Assembly: GCF_046507575.1 (NCBI RefSeq)
Contig: NZ_JBKFEY010000001.1
Span: 558,001 to 622,000 of the forward strand
DNA: 64,000 bases
Source: Pontitalea aquivivens
GTDB lineage: Bacteria > Pseudomonadota > Alphaproteobacteria > Rhodobacterales > Rhodobacteraceae
Reading direction: 5' to 3'
Positions 42,933-51,590 of the stretch are shown here, in pieces. Each line of letters starts with the position of its first letter. Positions within the stretch are counted from its first letter, which is position 1. The position numbers and the translations under genes are program-made. The notes under the pieces were generated by a model. The model saw only the letters and a list, made by a program, of their open reading frames with translations, was not told where the DNA came from and made no database searches.

Positions 42933-44678
42933 ATGAACCTCTTTGCCGATATCCGCGCGGCGGTGATTTCCGCGCTTGAAGACATGGTGGCGGCGGGCGA
43001 CCTGCCGCCCGGTCTTGACATGTCCAATGTCGCGGTCGAGCCGCCGCGCGATGCGCTGCATGGCGATATGGCGACCAATGCCGCGATGGTGCTGGCCAAA
43101 CCCGCCGGCAAGGCGCCGCGCGCCATCGCCGAGGCGCTGGCCGTCCGGCTGGCCGCCGATCACCGCATCGACAGCGCCGAAGTGGCGGGACCGGGCTTTC
43201 TGAACCTGCGCCTGTCGGCCCTGGTCTGGGACGGGGTGTGCCGCGCGGCGCTGTTGCAGGGGCGCGCCTTCGGGCGTTCGGCCATGGGGCAGGGCGGCAA
43301 GGTCAATGTCGAATTCGTCTCGGCCAACCCGACGGGGCCGATGCATGTGGGCCATACCCGCGGCGCGGTCTTTGGCGACGCGCTGGCCAGCCTGCTGGAT
43401 TTCGCGGGCTATGACGTGACGCGCGAATATTACATCAACGACGGCGGCGCGCAGGTCGATGTGCTGGCGCGGTCGGCCTATGAACGCTACCGCGAGGCCA
43501 ATGGCCTGGAACCGGAAATCCGCGAAGGCCTGTATCCCGGCGATTACCTGATCCCGGTGGGCGAGGCGCTGAAGGCGAAATATGGCGCAAGCCTGCTGGA
43601 CAAGCCCGAATCCGAATGGCTGGCCGATCTGCGCGCCTTCGCCACCGCGCGCATGATGGACATGATCCGCGAGGATCTGGCCTGTCTGGGTGTGACGATG
43701 GATGTCTATTCCAGCGAAAAGGCGCTTTATGGCACCGGCCAGATCGAGGCCGCGCTGGAAGAATTGCGCGCCCAGGGCCTGATCTATGAAGGCGTGCTGG
43801 AACCGCCCAAGGGCAAGCTGCCCGAGGATTGGGAAGAACGCGAACAGACGCTGTTCCGGTCCACCGCCTTTGGCGACGATGTGGACCGCCCGGTGATGAA
43901 ATCGGACGGCAGCTGGACCTATTTCGCCCCCGACATCGCCTATCACTATGACAAGGTGAAGCGTGGCTTTGACATGCTGATCGACGTGCTGGGCGCGGAT
44001 CATGGCGGCTATGTCAAGCGGATGAAGGCGGCGGTGGCGGCGTTGTCGGGCGGGCGCGTGCCGCTGGACATCAAGCTGATCCAGCTGGTCAAGCTGTTCA
44101 AGAACGGCGAGCCCTTCAAGATGTCCAAGCGCGCGGGCACCTTCGTGACGCTGCGCGATGTGGTGGAACAGGCCGGCGCCGGTGTCACCCGCTTTGTCAT
44201 GCTGACGCGCAAGAATGATGCGGCCCTGGATTTCGACTTTGCCAAGGTTCTGGAACAGTCCAGGGACAATCCGGTCTTTTACGTCCAGTATGCCCATGCG
44301 CGGGTCTGTTCGGTGCTGCGCAAGGCGGCCGATATGGGGGTGGATGTGTCCGACGCGGCGCTGTCGCAGGCCGATCTGACGCGCAACCGCCACGAGGCCG
44401 AGGTGGCCCTGGCCAGGAAGATCGCCGAGTGGCCGCGGCTGGTGGAAATCGCCGCGCGCGCGAACGAACCGCATCGCGTGGCCTTCTACCTGTATGAACT
44501 GGCGTCCGATCTGCATTCGCTGTGGAACCGTGGCAATGACGATCCGTCGCTGCGCTTCGTGCAGGATGGCGATCTGGCCGCCACATCGGCGAAAATCGCG
44601 CTGGCCCGGGCCGCGGGCGTTGTTATTTCCGCGGGTCTTGGTATTCTTGGCGTGACCCCCGCGGAAGAGATGCGCTGA
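42933..44678 (+). CDS. argS: Arginine-tRNA ligase
   Basis: A 581-residue class I aminoacyl-tRNA synthetase. The N-terminal tRNA D-loop-recognition domain is followed by 'SANPTGPMHVGHTRGAVFGD' (HIGH motif as HVGH) and 'PFKMSKRAGTFVTL' (KMSK present, which many ArgRS lack). The C-terminal DALR anticodon-binding domain ends the protein. The ATG is preceded by a weak GGAATAGGATGG. It begins the argS-SPOR-nagZ-scpA-scpB group. Confidence 0.96.
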   Translation: MNLFADIRAAVISALEDMVAAGDLPPGLDMSNVAVEPPRDALHGDMATNAAMVLAKPAGKAPRAIAEALAVRLAADHRIDSAEVAGPGFLNLRLSALVWDGVCRAALLQGRAFGRSAMGQGGKVNVEFVSANPTGPMHVGHTRGAVFGDALASLLDFAGYDVTREYYINDGGAQVDVLARSAYERYREANGLEPEIREGLYPGDYLIPVGEALKAKYGASLLDKPESEWLADLRAFATARMMDMIREDLACLGVTMDVYSSEKALYGTGQIEAALEELRAQGLIYEGVLEPPKGKLPEDWEEREQTLFRSTAFGDDVDRPVMKSDGSWTYFAPDIAYHYDKVKRGFDMLIDVLGADHGGYVKRMKAAVAALSGGRVPLDIKLIQLVKLFKNGEPFKMSKRAGTFVTLRDVVEQAGAGVTRFVMLTRKNDAALDFDFAKVLEQSRDNPVFYVQYAHARVCSVLRKAADMGVDVSDAALSQADLTRNRHEAEVALARKIAEWPRLVEIAARANEPHRVAFYLYELASDLHSLWNRGNDDPSLRFVQDGDLAATSAKIALARAAGVVISAGLGILGVTPAEEMR

Positions 44679-44763
44679 GAACGCACCGCCCGGGGCCAGA
44701 CAGGCAGGGCGGGGCGACCCGCCCCTCAACGGCAGACCGGGTCCACCCGGCGATGAGGCGAGC

Positions 44764-45849
44764 ATGGCAAGCATCCATTACCGTGACAGCGGGCCCTGGC
44801 GGCATGAACCGGCGCCCGACCCCGTGCCGATGACGGCCGAGGGGATGCGCGGCGACGGGATCCGGGGCGGCGGGATACAGGGTGTTGTGGCCCCGGTGTC
44901 GCGCTGGGTTCACTATGCCGGCGCGCTGACCAGTGTCGCGCTGGTCGCGGGGCTGGGGATCTGGGGTTACAAGCTGGCGGTGCGCGATCTGGCCGGGGTG
45001 CCGGTGATCCGCGCGCTGGACGGGCCCGCCCGCATTGCCCCCGACGATCCGGGCGGCGATCTGGCGCGCCATGTCGGCCTGTCGGTCAATGCGGTGGCCG
45101 CCCATGGCACCGCGGCACCCGCGCCCGATCAGGTGGTTCTGGCGCCAGGCCCGGGCGCGCTGGCGCCCGATGATGCGCCGATGGCCGCGCTGGTCCCGCC
45201 GGACGCGCCGGTTGCCTCGGGGGCTGCCGATGCGCCGGCGGAAACCCTGACCACCGCCGCGATGCCGGTGCCCGACAACCTGGCCGCCCCGGCCCCCGGC
45301 GCCAGCGCCCAGGGCTTCACCGCCGAGGCCGCCGCCGCGCAGGCCCCGGCCGGCACCCCCGCCGCAGACAGCCCCGCCGCAGACAGCCTTGAACAGGCGC
45401 CCGATGAATCCCCGGACCTGGCCGCGACCGAAACGGTCGCGCCGCAGGCGATCCCCGACAGCGTGCCGGGCGTGGCCCGCTCGCCCCGGCCGCTGGTCCG
45501 GCCCGCCCGCGACATGATCGCCGAGGCCGCCGCGCGCGCCGTGGCCGAAGCCCTGGCCGAGCCCGCCGCGCTGGATGTCGACCCCGACAGCCTGCCCGCC
45601 GGCACCCGTCTGGTGCAGCTGGGCGCCTTTGACGCGCCCGCGGATGCGCGTGGCGAATGGGACCGGGTCGCTGGCCGTTTTGCCAGCCTGATCGCCGGCA
45701 AGCGCCGCGTGATCCAGGAGGCAAGCTCGGGCGGGCGCACCTTCTACCGGCTGCGGGTCGAGGGCTTTGCCGATGTGGCCGATGCCCGCCGCTTCTGCGC
45801 CGCCCTGCTGGCCGAACAGGTCAACTGCATCCCCGCGCAGGTGCGCTGA
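44764..45849 (+). CDS. SPOR-domain membrane protein
   Basis: A 361-residue protein: cytoplasmic N-terminus, one transmembrane helix (about 50-72, 'YAGALTSVALVAGLGIWGY'), a long Ala/Pro/Asp-rich disordered periplasmic stretch and a C-terminal SPOR domain (about 280-361, 'TRLVQLGAFDAPADARGEW'... 'FYRLRVEGFADVADARRFC'). SPOR domains bind denuded septal peptidoglycan, so a division-site role is likely. nagZ begins at its stop (TGATG), linking it to cell-wall recycling. Confidence 0.85.
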   Translation: MASIHYRDSGPWRHEPAPDPVPMTAEGMRGDGIRGGGIQGVVAPVSRWVHYAGALTSVALVAGLGIWGYKLAVRDLAGVPVIRALDGPARIAPDDPGGDLARHVGLSVNAVAAHGTAAPAPDQVVLAPGPGALAPDDAPMAALVPPDAPVASGAADAPAETLTTAAMPVPDNLAAPAPGASAQGFTAEAAAAQAPAGTPAADSPAADSLEQAPDESPDLAATETVAPQAIPDSVPGVARSPRPLVRPARDMIAEAAARAVAEALAEPAALDVDPDSLPAGTRLVQLGAFDAPADARGEWDRVAGRFASLIAGKRRVIQEASSGGRTFYRLRVEGFADVADARRFCAALLAEQVNCIPAQVR

Positions 45850-46880
45850 TGGCGCCTGCCGCCCCGCGCCAGGGTGCCGCTATCCTGGGTTGTGCGGGGC
45901 TGACCCTTGGCCCCGATGAGGTCGCCTTTTTCCGCGAGGCGGACCCGTGGGGGTTCATCCTGTTCGCCCGCAATGTCGACACGCCCGATCAGCTGCGCCG
46001 CCTGACAGGCGATCTGCGCGATGCCGTGGGGCGGCAGGCGCCGATCCTGATCGATCAGGAAGGCGGGCGCGTGCAGCGGCTGCGCGCGCCGCATTGGCGC
46101 GAATGGCTGGCGCCCCTGGATCAGGCCGTTCGCAGCGGGGCGGGGGGCGCGCGGAGCTTTTGGCTGCGCGCCCGGATCATGGCGGCGGAACTGCGCGCGG
46201 TGGGGATCGATGCCAATTGCGCCCCCACCTGCGACATTGCGGGGCCCGACACCCACCCCTTCCTGCGCAACCGCTGCCTTGGGACGGATGCGGCCAGCGT
46301 CGCCGCCCATGCGCGCGCCACGGCGGCGGGGTTTCTGGCGGGCGGCGTTCTGCCGGTGATCAAGCATATCCCCGGCCACGGCCGCGCCACCGCCGACAGC
46401 CACCTGGACCTGCCCACTGTCACCGCGCCGCTGGAGGTGCTGGATCAGACCGATTTCGCCCCCTTCCGCGCGCTGGCCGATCTGCCCATGGGCATGACCG
46501 CGCATATCCGTTTTGCCGCGCTGGACCCGGCGCCGGCCACGCAATCGGCGCGTGTGATCGGGCTGATCCGGGACCGGATCGGCTTTGACGGTCTGTTGAT
46601 GACCGATGACATCGGCATGCAGGCGCTGTCCGGCCCTGTGACGGATCGTGCGGCAAAATCCATCGCGGCGGGCTGTGATGTGGTGCTGCACTGCAATGGC
46701 GATCTGGCCGAGATGCAGGCCGTGGTGGCCGCGGCCGGGCGGCTGACGCCTGCGGCCCATGCCCGCGCCTCCGCGGCCCTGGCCCGCCGGATCGCGCCCG
46801 AGGCCGTTGACATCGCGGGCCTTGAGGCCGAACTTGGGGCGGTCCTGAACGGCGCGCCGAGCCCCAAGCCCAAGGCCTGA
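45849..46880 (+). CDS. nagZ: Beta-N-acetylhexosaminidase (peptidoglycan recycling)
   Basis: A 343-residue family GH3 enzyme that removes GlcNAc from anhydro-muropeptides in the cytoplasm. 'ILIDQEGGRVQRLR' and the catalytic 'KHIPGHGRATADSHLDLP' (with the Asp/His dyad) are diagnostic; 'GLLMTDDIGMQALSG' contains the nucleophile Asp. The ATG overlaps the stop of the SPOR gene. Standard length. scpA follows after 7 bp. Confidence 0.94.
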   Translation: MAPAAPRQGAAILGCAGLTLGPDEVAFFREADPWGFILFARNVDTPDQLRRLTGDLRDAVGRQAPILIDQEGGRVQRLRAPHWREWLAPLDQAVRSGAGGARSFWLRARIMAAELRAVGIDANCAPTCDIAGPDTHPFLRNRCLGTDAASVAAHARATAAGFLAGGVLPVIKHIPGHGRATADSHLDLPTVTAPLEVLDQTDFAPFRALADLPMGMTAHIRFAALDPAPATQSARVIGLIRDRIGFDGLLMTDDIGMQALSGPVTDRAAKSIAAGCDVVLHCNGDLAEMQAVVAAAGRLTPAAHARASAALARRIAPEAVDIAGLEAELGAVLNGAPSPKPKA

Positions 46881-46887
46881 CCCCCGC

Positions 46888-47679
46888 ATGCCCGACACAT
46901 CCGAGACGAACCTTTTTGAGGCGCAATCCGTCGCCGACCGGCTGCAGGCCGAGGCGCTGATCGTCGATGTCGAGGGCTTCGAAGGCCCGCTGGACCTGTT
47001 GCTGACGCTGTCGCGCACGCAAAAGGTCGATCTGCGGCGGATTTCGGTGCTGGAACTGGCGGAACAATACCTGGCCTTCGTCGACCGCGCCAAGGCGCTG
47101 CGCATCGAACTGGCCGCCGATTATCTGGTGATGGCGGCTTGGCTTGCGTTCCTTAAATCCCGCCTGCTGCTGCCGCCCGACCCCGCCGCCGAGGGCCCCT
47201 CGGCCGAGGATATGGCCGCCCATCTGGCCTTCCAGCTGGAACGCCTGCAGGCCATGCGCGAGGCGGCGGCGCAGTTGATGGCGCGCGACCGGCTGGGCCG
47301 CGATAACTTTGCCCGCGGCCTGTCCGAAGAGGTCGCCCGCGTGCGCAAGGTGGTCTATACCGCCTCGCTGCTGGATCTGATGCAGGCCTATGCGCGCATC
47401 CGCACCCGCGACGAATTTCGCCCCTATGCCTTTGACCGGCGCGATGTGTTCACGATGGAACAGGCGCTGGACCGGCTGCGCGGCCTGATCGGCTTTGCCG
47501 GCGACTGGACCGAACTGGCCAGTTATCTGCCCGATGGCTGGGGCGGCGATCCCAAGCGGCGCCGATCCGCCACCGCTGCCACCTTTGCCGCCAGTCTGGA
47601 ACTGGCCAAGCAGGGCCAGATCGAGATCCGCCAGTCCGAAACCTTCGCCCCCATTTCCATCCGACGGAAGACGCCGTGA
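46888..47679 (+). CDS. scpA: Segregation and condensation protein A
   Basis: A 263-residue kleisin that bridges the Smc heads. 'DVEGFEGPLDLLLTLSRTQK' region (FEGPLDLLL) and 'ADYLVMAAWLAFLKSRLLLP' are the ScpA hallmarks; the C-terminal winged helix is less conserved. The ATG has no good ribosome-binding site and probably depends on nagZ translation. Its stop overlaps scpB. Confidence 0.92.
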   Translation: MPDTSETNLFEAQSVADRLQAEALIVDVEGFEGPLDLLLTLSRTQKVDLRRISVLELAEQYLAFVDRAKALRIELAADYLVMAAWLAFLKSRLLLPPDPAAEGPSAEDMAAHLAFQLERLQAMREAAAQLMARDRLGRDNFARGLSEEVARVRKVVYTASLLDLMQAYARIRTRDEFRPYAFDRRDVFTMEQALDRLRGLIGFAGDWTELASYLPDGWGGDPKRRRSATAATFAASLELAKQGQIEIRQSETFAPISIRRKTP

Positions 47680-48314
47680 CCGACGCCCCCGAAAAAACGC
47701 TGTTCGACGCCCCGCCGATCGCGGAACAGGAACGCATGGTCGAGGCGATCCTGTTTGCCTCGGCCGCGCCGGTTTCGGTGGCCGAGATGGCCGAACGGAT
47801 GCCACACGGCGCCGACCCGGCCGAGGCGCTGGCCTATCTGCGCAAACGCTATGAGGGGCGGGGCGTGCGGCTGGTGCGGGTGGGTGATGCCTGGGCCTTC
47901 CGCACCGCGCCTGACCTTGGGTTCCTGATGCAGAAGGAAACGGTGGAACAGCGCAAACTGTCGCGCGCGGCCATCGAGACGCTGGCGATCATCGCCTATC
48001 ACCAGCCCGTCACCCGCGCCGAGATCGAGGAAATCCGCGGCGTGGCCGTGTCGCGCGGCACCATCGACCAGCTTCTTGAAATGGAATGGATCCGCTTTGG
48101 CCGTCGCCGGATGACGCCGGGGCGCCCGGTGACCTTTGTGGTCACGCAAGGCTTCCTGGATCATTTCAACCTGGAATCCGCCCGTGACCTGCCCGGCCTG
48201 AAAGAGCTGCGCGCGGCGGGTCTTCTGGATAACCGCCCGCTGCCCGGGGCGGATGCGGCGCCTGACGATGAGGCCGAGGAGATCAACGGCCAGACAGAAC
48301 TTTTTGAAGATTGA
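47676..48314 (+). CDS. scpB: Segregation and condensation protein B
   Basis: A 212-residue winged-helix protein that binds ScpA in the Smc complex. 'EAILFASAAPVSVAEMAERM', 'SRAAIETLAIIAYHQPVTRAEIEEIRG' (read as LAIIAYHQPVTRAEIEEIRG) and 'VSRGTIDQLLEM' are typical. It starts with GTG overlapping the scpA stop (GTGA). The C-terminal tail is acidic. Confidence 0.93.
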   Translation: MTDAPEKTLFDAPPIAEQERMVEAILFASAAPVSVAEMAERMPHGADPAEALAYLRKRYEGRGVRLVRVGDAWAFRTAPDLGFLMQKETVEQRKLSRAAIETLAIIAYHQPVTRAEIEEIRGVAVSRGTIDQLLEMEWIRFGRRRMTPGRPVTFVVTQGFLDHFNLESARDLPGLKELRAAGLLDNRPLPGADAAPDDEAEEINGQTELFED

Positions 48315-48326
48315 AAGGGTTAAGCG

Positions 48327-48557
48327 GTGAACCTGAACCAGATTGTGAACATGGTGATCAAGGCCGTCACGCGGCGGCTGGTCAATTGGGGCGTGAACAA
48401 GGGCATGGATCTGGCCACGCGCCGGGGCACGGGCGGCACGGGCGACCCTGCGGCGCAGGGCAAGGCCACGCCCGCGCAGCAACGGCAGGCCAATGCCGCG
48501 CGCGAGGCCGCCAGGCGCGCCCGTCAGGCGGCCAGGATCACGCGCCGTCTGCGCTAA
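48327..48557 (+). CDS. Small basic hypothetical protein downstream of scpB
   Basis: A 76-residue protein with an amphipathic N-terminus ('LNQIVNMVIKAVTRRLVNWG'), a Gly/Thr/Ala linker and a strongly basic Ala/Arg helix ending 'ARITRRLR'. It resembles small proteins I have seen in Rhodobacterales but cannot name. GTG start with AAAGGG upstream, 12 bp after scpB. Its 3' end overlaps the end of the convergent kinase gene by 20 bp. Confidence 0.65.
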   Translation: MNLNQIVNMVIKAVTRRLVNWGVNKGMDLATRRGTGGTGDPAAQGKATPAQQRQANAAREAARRARQAARITRRLR

Positions 48558-49821
48558 GGGGGCCTGCGCCGATCGGCTGCAGCAGGCCTGCCTCGGCCAG
48601 CGCGGCCAGATGGCGGCGCATGTCGTCACGCAGCTGCGCGGGCGGGGTGTCGGGAAAGACCTCGGCCAGAACCTCGGCGCAATCGGCGGCGCTGCCGGGG
48701 ATTTCCAGCATCTGCCAGATCGCGGTGCCGACCGGGTTCAGTTCCCACAACATCGGCTCGCCGGCCTGCCACAGGAAAGTGGCCTGGCCGTGCTGGCGCA
48801 GCGCCACGGCGGGGCTGCGCTGCCAGATCTGATCCAGCGGCACGGGGGCGGCCTCGGGGGCGGCATCGATGGCGGTGTCAAAGGGCAGGTCCGGGCCGAT
48901 GTCCAGATCCGCGGGCAGGTCCGGCCCGGCAAAGGCGCGCATCAGCAACGCGGCGGCCTGATCCAGATCGGAATAGACCAGGCGCAGCACCGGCAGGCCA
49001 TCGGTCAGGCTTTCGGCGCGGTCAAAGGCCGCTTCGGCCGAGGGCAGGTCGGTGATCGTCTGCACCAGCAGCAGGCGCAGCGCCTGGCCCGGATCAAGCC
49101 GGTGCAGCCGCGCCGGTCCCGATGCGCGGCGATCCAGCATCACCAGCGCGCCCAGCGGCGCCAGGCTGCCATGCGGGGCAAGGTTGGGCAGCATCAGATA
49201 GCCATAGCGGTCATCGGCGGGGCCGGGGTGGGCCTCGACATGGGCGCGCAGGACCGGGCCTGCGGTATCGGGCAGCGGCAGGCGCAGCCGCGGCGCCACG
49301 CCCAGCCCCAGCGCGCGGCCATCGGCCAGCACCGGCAGGACATCGTCGCAAAACAGCCGCACGCCCGGTTCGGCGGTCATCCGGGCGGTCAGGGTGCTTT
49401 TGCCCGCCCGGCGCGGCCCGGTCAGCACGACGATCCGGCCCGCCAGTTCCAGCGCGCCGCAATGCAGCCCCAGTGCCCCGGGCTGGGCGGCGCTGTAGGC
49501 CTGGGTCATGTCGGCCAGGGTGGCGCAGACCGCGGCGGTGGCGCTCAGCCCGTCCAGAGGCTCGGGCAGGAAGGGCGAGGTGACGCGGTAACGTCCCGGC
49601 CCCGCAGGCTCGATCCACGAGACCGGCGCGGGGCCGTCGGCGCGGGGGGGCGTCGGTTCGGGCAGCCAGCCGGTCAGACAGCGCATCAATTGCGTGGCAA
49701 GGCCCGCATCATCGGGCAGCCGCACCGGCCCGGGAAGGCCGGGAAAATCCAGGTTCAGCACAGGCGTACGGCGCCCCCCGAAGGGGGCGCCGCGGCGCTG
49801 GATCAGATCACGCTGCGACAT
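48538..49821 (-). CDS. HPr-kinase-like protein fused to a PqqD-like domain
   Basis: A 427-residue protein of two parts. Residues 100-310 resemble the C-terminal kinase domain of HPr kinase/phosphorylase: P-loop 'GPRRAGKST' at 135-143, the Asp pair 'FCDDVLPVL' at 159-160, and a strand 'GLHCGALELAGRIVVLT' before it. Residues 335-420 fit a PqqD-type fold ('ELNPVGTAIWQML', 'LAALAEAGLL'), the RiPP recognition element that binds leader peptides. HprK-like kinases that phosphorylate lasso-peptide precursors are known. The gene starts 3 bp after the stop of a small repetitive exported protein on the same strand. Kinase activity and partner are inferred. Confidence 0.75.
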   Translation of the reverse strand: MSQRDLIQRRGAPFGGRRTPVLNLDFPGLPGPVRLPDDAGLATQLMRCLTGWLPEPTPPRADGPAPVSWIEPAGPGRYRVTSPFLPEPLDGLSATAAVCATLADMTQAYSAAQPGALGLHCGALELAGRIVVLTGPRRAGKSTLTARMTAEPGVRLFCDDVLPVLADGRALGLGVAPRLRLPLPDTAGPVLRAHVEAHPGPADDRYGYLMLPNLAPHGSLAPLGALVMLDRRASGPARLHRLDPGQALRLLLVQTITDLPSAEAAFDRAESLTDGLPVLRLVYSDLDQAAALLMRAFAGPDLPADLDIGPDLPFDTAIDAAPEAAPVPLDQIWQRSPAVALRQHGQATFLWQAGEPMLWELNPVGTAIWQMLEIPGSAADCAEVLAEVFPDTPPAQLRDDMRRHLAALAEAGLLQPIGAGPLSADGA

Positions 49822-49824
49822 GCC

Positions 49825-50217
49825 TTAGCGGGTGCCGGGCTGGTCGCGCATCCAGCGGGGCGTTCCGGCCTCGGGTGCGCGGCCCTCGCGGTGCCAGTCC
49901 CCGCCCTGCGACCGCCCCGAACCGTGGCCCTCGCGCGGCCAGTCCCCGCCTTGCGACGGGCGCGAGTTGCGGCCCCGCGACGGACCCGAATTCCGGCCCC
50001 GCGACGGGCCCGAATTGTGGCCCCGCGACGGGCCCGAATTGCGGCCCCGCGACGGGCCCGAATTGCCGCCGCGCGAATTGCCGCCGCGCGAGGCACCGCT
50101 GGCATGAGCCGCGTTCAGCCCCACCAGCGTGGGTGCCACATAGGCCGCGCCCGCCAGAAGGCCCACACGCGCCAGAAGCGCACGGCGGTTGAGGGTGGTG
50201 TCTTTTGCCTTGGTCAT
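49825..50217 (-). CDS. Small Tat-signal protein with NSGPSRGR octapeptide repeats (candidate modification substrate)
   Basis: A 130-residue protein. Residues 1-39 look like a Tat signal: twin Arg at 11-12 (NRRALL), a hydrophobic stretch and AHA before the likely cleavage site (39/40). The mature part is Gly/Ser/Arg/Asn-rich: four octapeptides NSGPSRG(R/H) at 52-83, then two SQGGDW(P/H)REG units near 88 and 103, ending 'RWMRDQPGTR'. No cysteines. GGAGG sits five bases before the ATG. It is followed at once by the kinase/PqqD gene, so the two are one operon. Not a recognised family; it may be the substrate of the kinase or a simple exported linker protein. Confidence 0.75.
   Translation of the reverse strand: MTKAKDTTLNRRALLARVGLLAGAAYVAPTLVGLNAAHASGASRGGNSRGGNSGPSRGRNSGPSRGHNSGPSRGRNSGPSRGRNSRPSQGGDWPREGHGSGRSQGGDWHREGRAPEAGTPRWMRDQPGTR
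49971..50094. repeat. Tandem 24-bp coding repeat plus 15-bp derivative
   Basis: Four contiguous 24-bp units start at 49971, 49995, 50019 and 50043, nearly identical (differences in four bases of the first two units), followed by two truncated 15-bp/13-bp units at 50067-50094. All are in frame and encode the octapeptides of the exported protein. Units 3 and 4 are identical, a sign of recent duplication. Confidence 0.9.
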
Positions 50218-50375
50218 CTTTGCCTCCGTCTGCGCCGCCAGCGGCGCGTTCCAGGTTCCAGTTGCGACCGGATCTTTCCCCGGTGCCTGGGGATAACGCC
50301 GCAGGGCGAAAAACATTCCCCGGGCAGGCGAAGAAAAATTGAAAAAATTGGAACGACTTGAAAAGACGAAGGAAA

Positions 50376-51455
50376 TCAGCCGGCACGGAAATGTTTGGCC
50401 AGTTTCAATCCCTGGCCCTGATAGTTCGATGCGATGCCCGCGCCATAAAGCCGATCGGGCCGGGCGGCCATGCGTTCATAGACAAGCCGGCCCACGACCT
50501 GCCCGTGTTCCAGGACAAAAGGCGCCTCGTGGCAGCGCACCTCAAGCACGCCGCGCGATCCCGCACCCCCTGCCGCGCCATGGCCGAAGCCCGGATCGAA
50601 GAAGCCCGCGTAATGCACACGGAATTCGCCCACCATCGCCAGATAGGGCGCCATTTCGGCGGCATGATCGGGCGGGATCGTCACCGCCTCACGCGAGACG
50701 AGGATGTAGAAGGCGCCCGGGTCCAGGATGATGCGCCCGTCGCGGGTGCGGATTTCTTCCCAGAAATCCGAGGCGGGGTAATGCGCGATCCGGTCCAGAT
50801 CGATCACGCCGGTATGCGGCTTGGCGCGATAGCCCACCAGATCGCCCGCTTCGGGGCGCAGATCGACGGAAAAGCCAAGGCCCCCGTCAATCACCGCCTC
50901 GCCGCTGACCAGCGGTTCTTCGGCATGCAGGCGGATCAGCTCGGCATCGGTCAGCGCGGCCTGACCCGCGCGGAAGCGGATCTGGTTCAGCCGCATCCCG
51001 GGCCGCACCAGCACCGAAAAGGACCGCGGGCAGATTTCGGCGTAAAGCGGACCGGCATAGCCTTCGGGGATGCGGTCGAATTCGGTGCCGCCATCGGTGA
51101 TGACCCGGGTCAGCAGATCCAGCCGCCCGGTCGAGGATTTGGCATTGGCCACCGCCGTCACGCCCGCGGGCAGGGCAAGCCGTTCCATCAGCGGCACCAG
51201 GTAGACACAGCCCTTTTCCAGCACCGCGCCCTCGCGCAGGTCCATGCGGTGCATTTCAAATTCGTCCAGCCGGGCATCGACGCGGCGGGTCTTGCCGGCC
51301 AGGAATGACGCGCGGATGCGATAGGCGACATGGCCCAGCCGCAGGTCCAGGCTGGCGGGTTGGATCTGTTCGGGGATCACGGGGATGTCGGCGGCAATTT
51401 CGCCGCGGGCGATCATCGCCTTCAGATGGCTGTCCGGCAGCACGCCCGTGGTCAT
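50376..51455 (-). CDS. dcd: dCTP deaminase, long two-domain form
   Basis: A 359-residue enzyme of the dUTPase/Dcd fold, about twice the E. coli Dcd (193). 'IQPASLDLRLGHVAYRIRAS' at the N-terminus and 'AVANAKSSTGRLDLLTRVI' (conserved Ser-Ser-x-Gly-Arg) mark the first unit; 'GYAGPLYAEICPRSFSVLVRPG' parts and the second half (DRIAHYPASDFWEE..., MVGEFRVHYAGFFDPGFG) repeat the fold, with 'HAGFFDPGFG'-like ending typical of Dcd. It deaminates dCTP to dUTP for dTTP synthesis. ATG set after GGGGGAAG. Next to tRNA-Pro, 57 bp away. Confidence 0.85.
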   Translation of the reverse strand: MTTGVLPDSHLKAMIARGEIAADIPVIPEQIQPASLDLRLGHVAYRIRASFLAGKTRRVDARLDEFEMHRMDLREGAVLEKGCVYLVPLMERLALPAGVTAVANAKSSTGRLDLLTRVITDGGTEFDRIPEGYAGPLYAEICPRSFSVLVRPGMRLNQIRFRAGQAALTDAELIRLHAEEPLVSGEAVIDGGLGFSVDLRPEAGDLVGYRAKPHTGVIDLDRIAHYPASDFWEEIRTRDGRIILDPGAFYILVSREAVTIPPDHAAEMAPYLAMVGEFRVHYAGFFDPGFGHGAAGGAGSRGVLEVRCHEAPFVLEHGQVVGRLVYERMAARPDRLYGAGIASNYQGQGLKLAKHFRAG

Positions 51456-51512
51456 TTGGCTTCCCCCCGATAGGCGAACGCCCACCCCGGGACGGGATGG
51501 GCGTTTCGGTTT

Positions 51513-51590
51513 TGGTCGGGCCGGCGAGATTCGAACTCGCGACCTTCCGCCCCCCAGACGGACGCGCTAACCAGGCTGCGCCACGGCCCG
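51513..51590 (-). tRNA. tRNA-Pro (anticodon GGG)
   Basis: Minus strand: acceptor CGGGCCG/CGGCCCG, anticodon stem TCCGT/GCGGA with loop CTGGGGG giving anticodon GGG, T-arm GCGAG-TTCGAAT-CTCGC, discriminator A and encoded CCA. It starts with C, as tRNA-Pro does in bacteria. Reads CCC and CCU. Confidence 0.95.

Noticed and set aside
49971..50094. Short regular repeats that could suggest a CRISPR array
   Set aside because: Units are contiguous with no spacers, in frame, and code for an octapeptide array.
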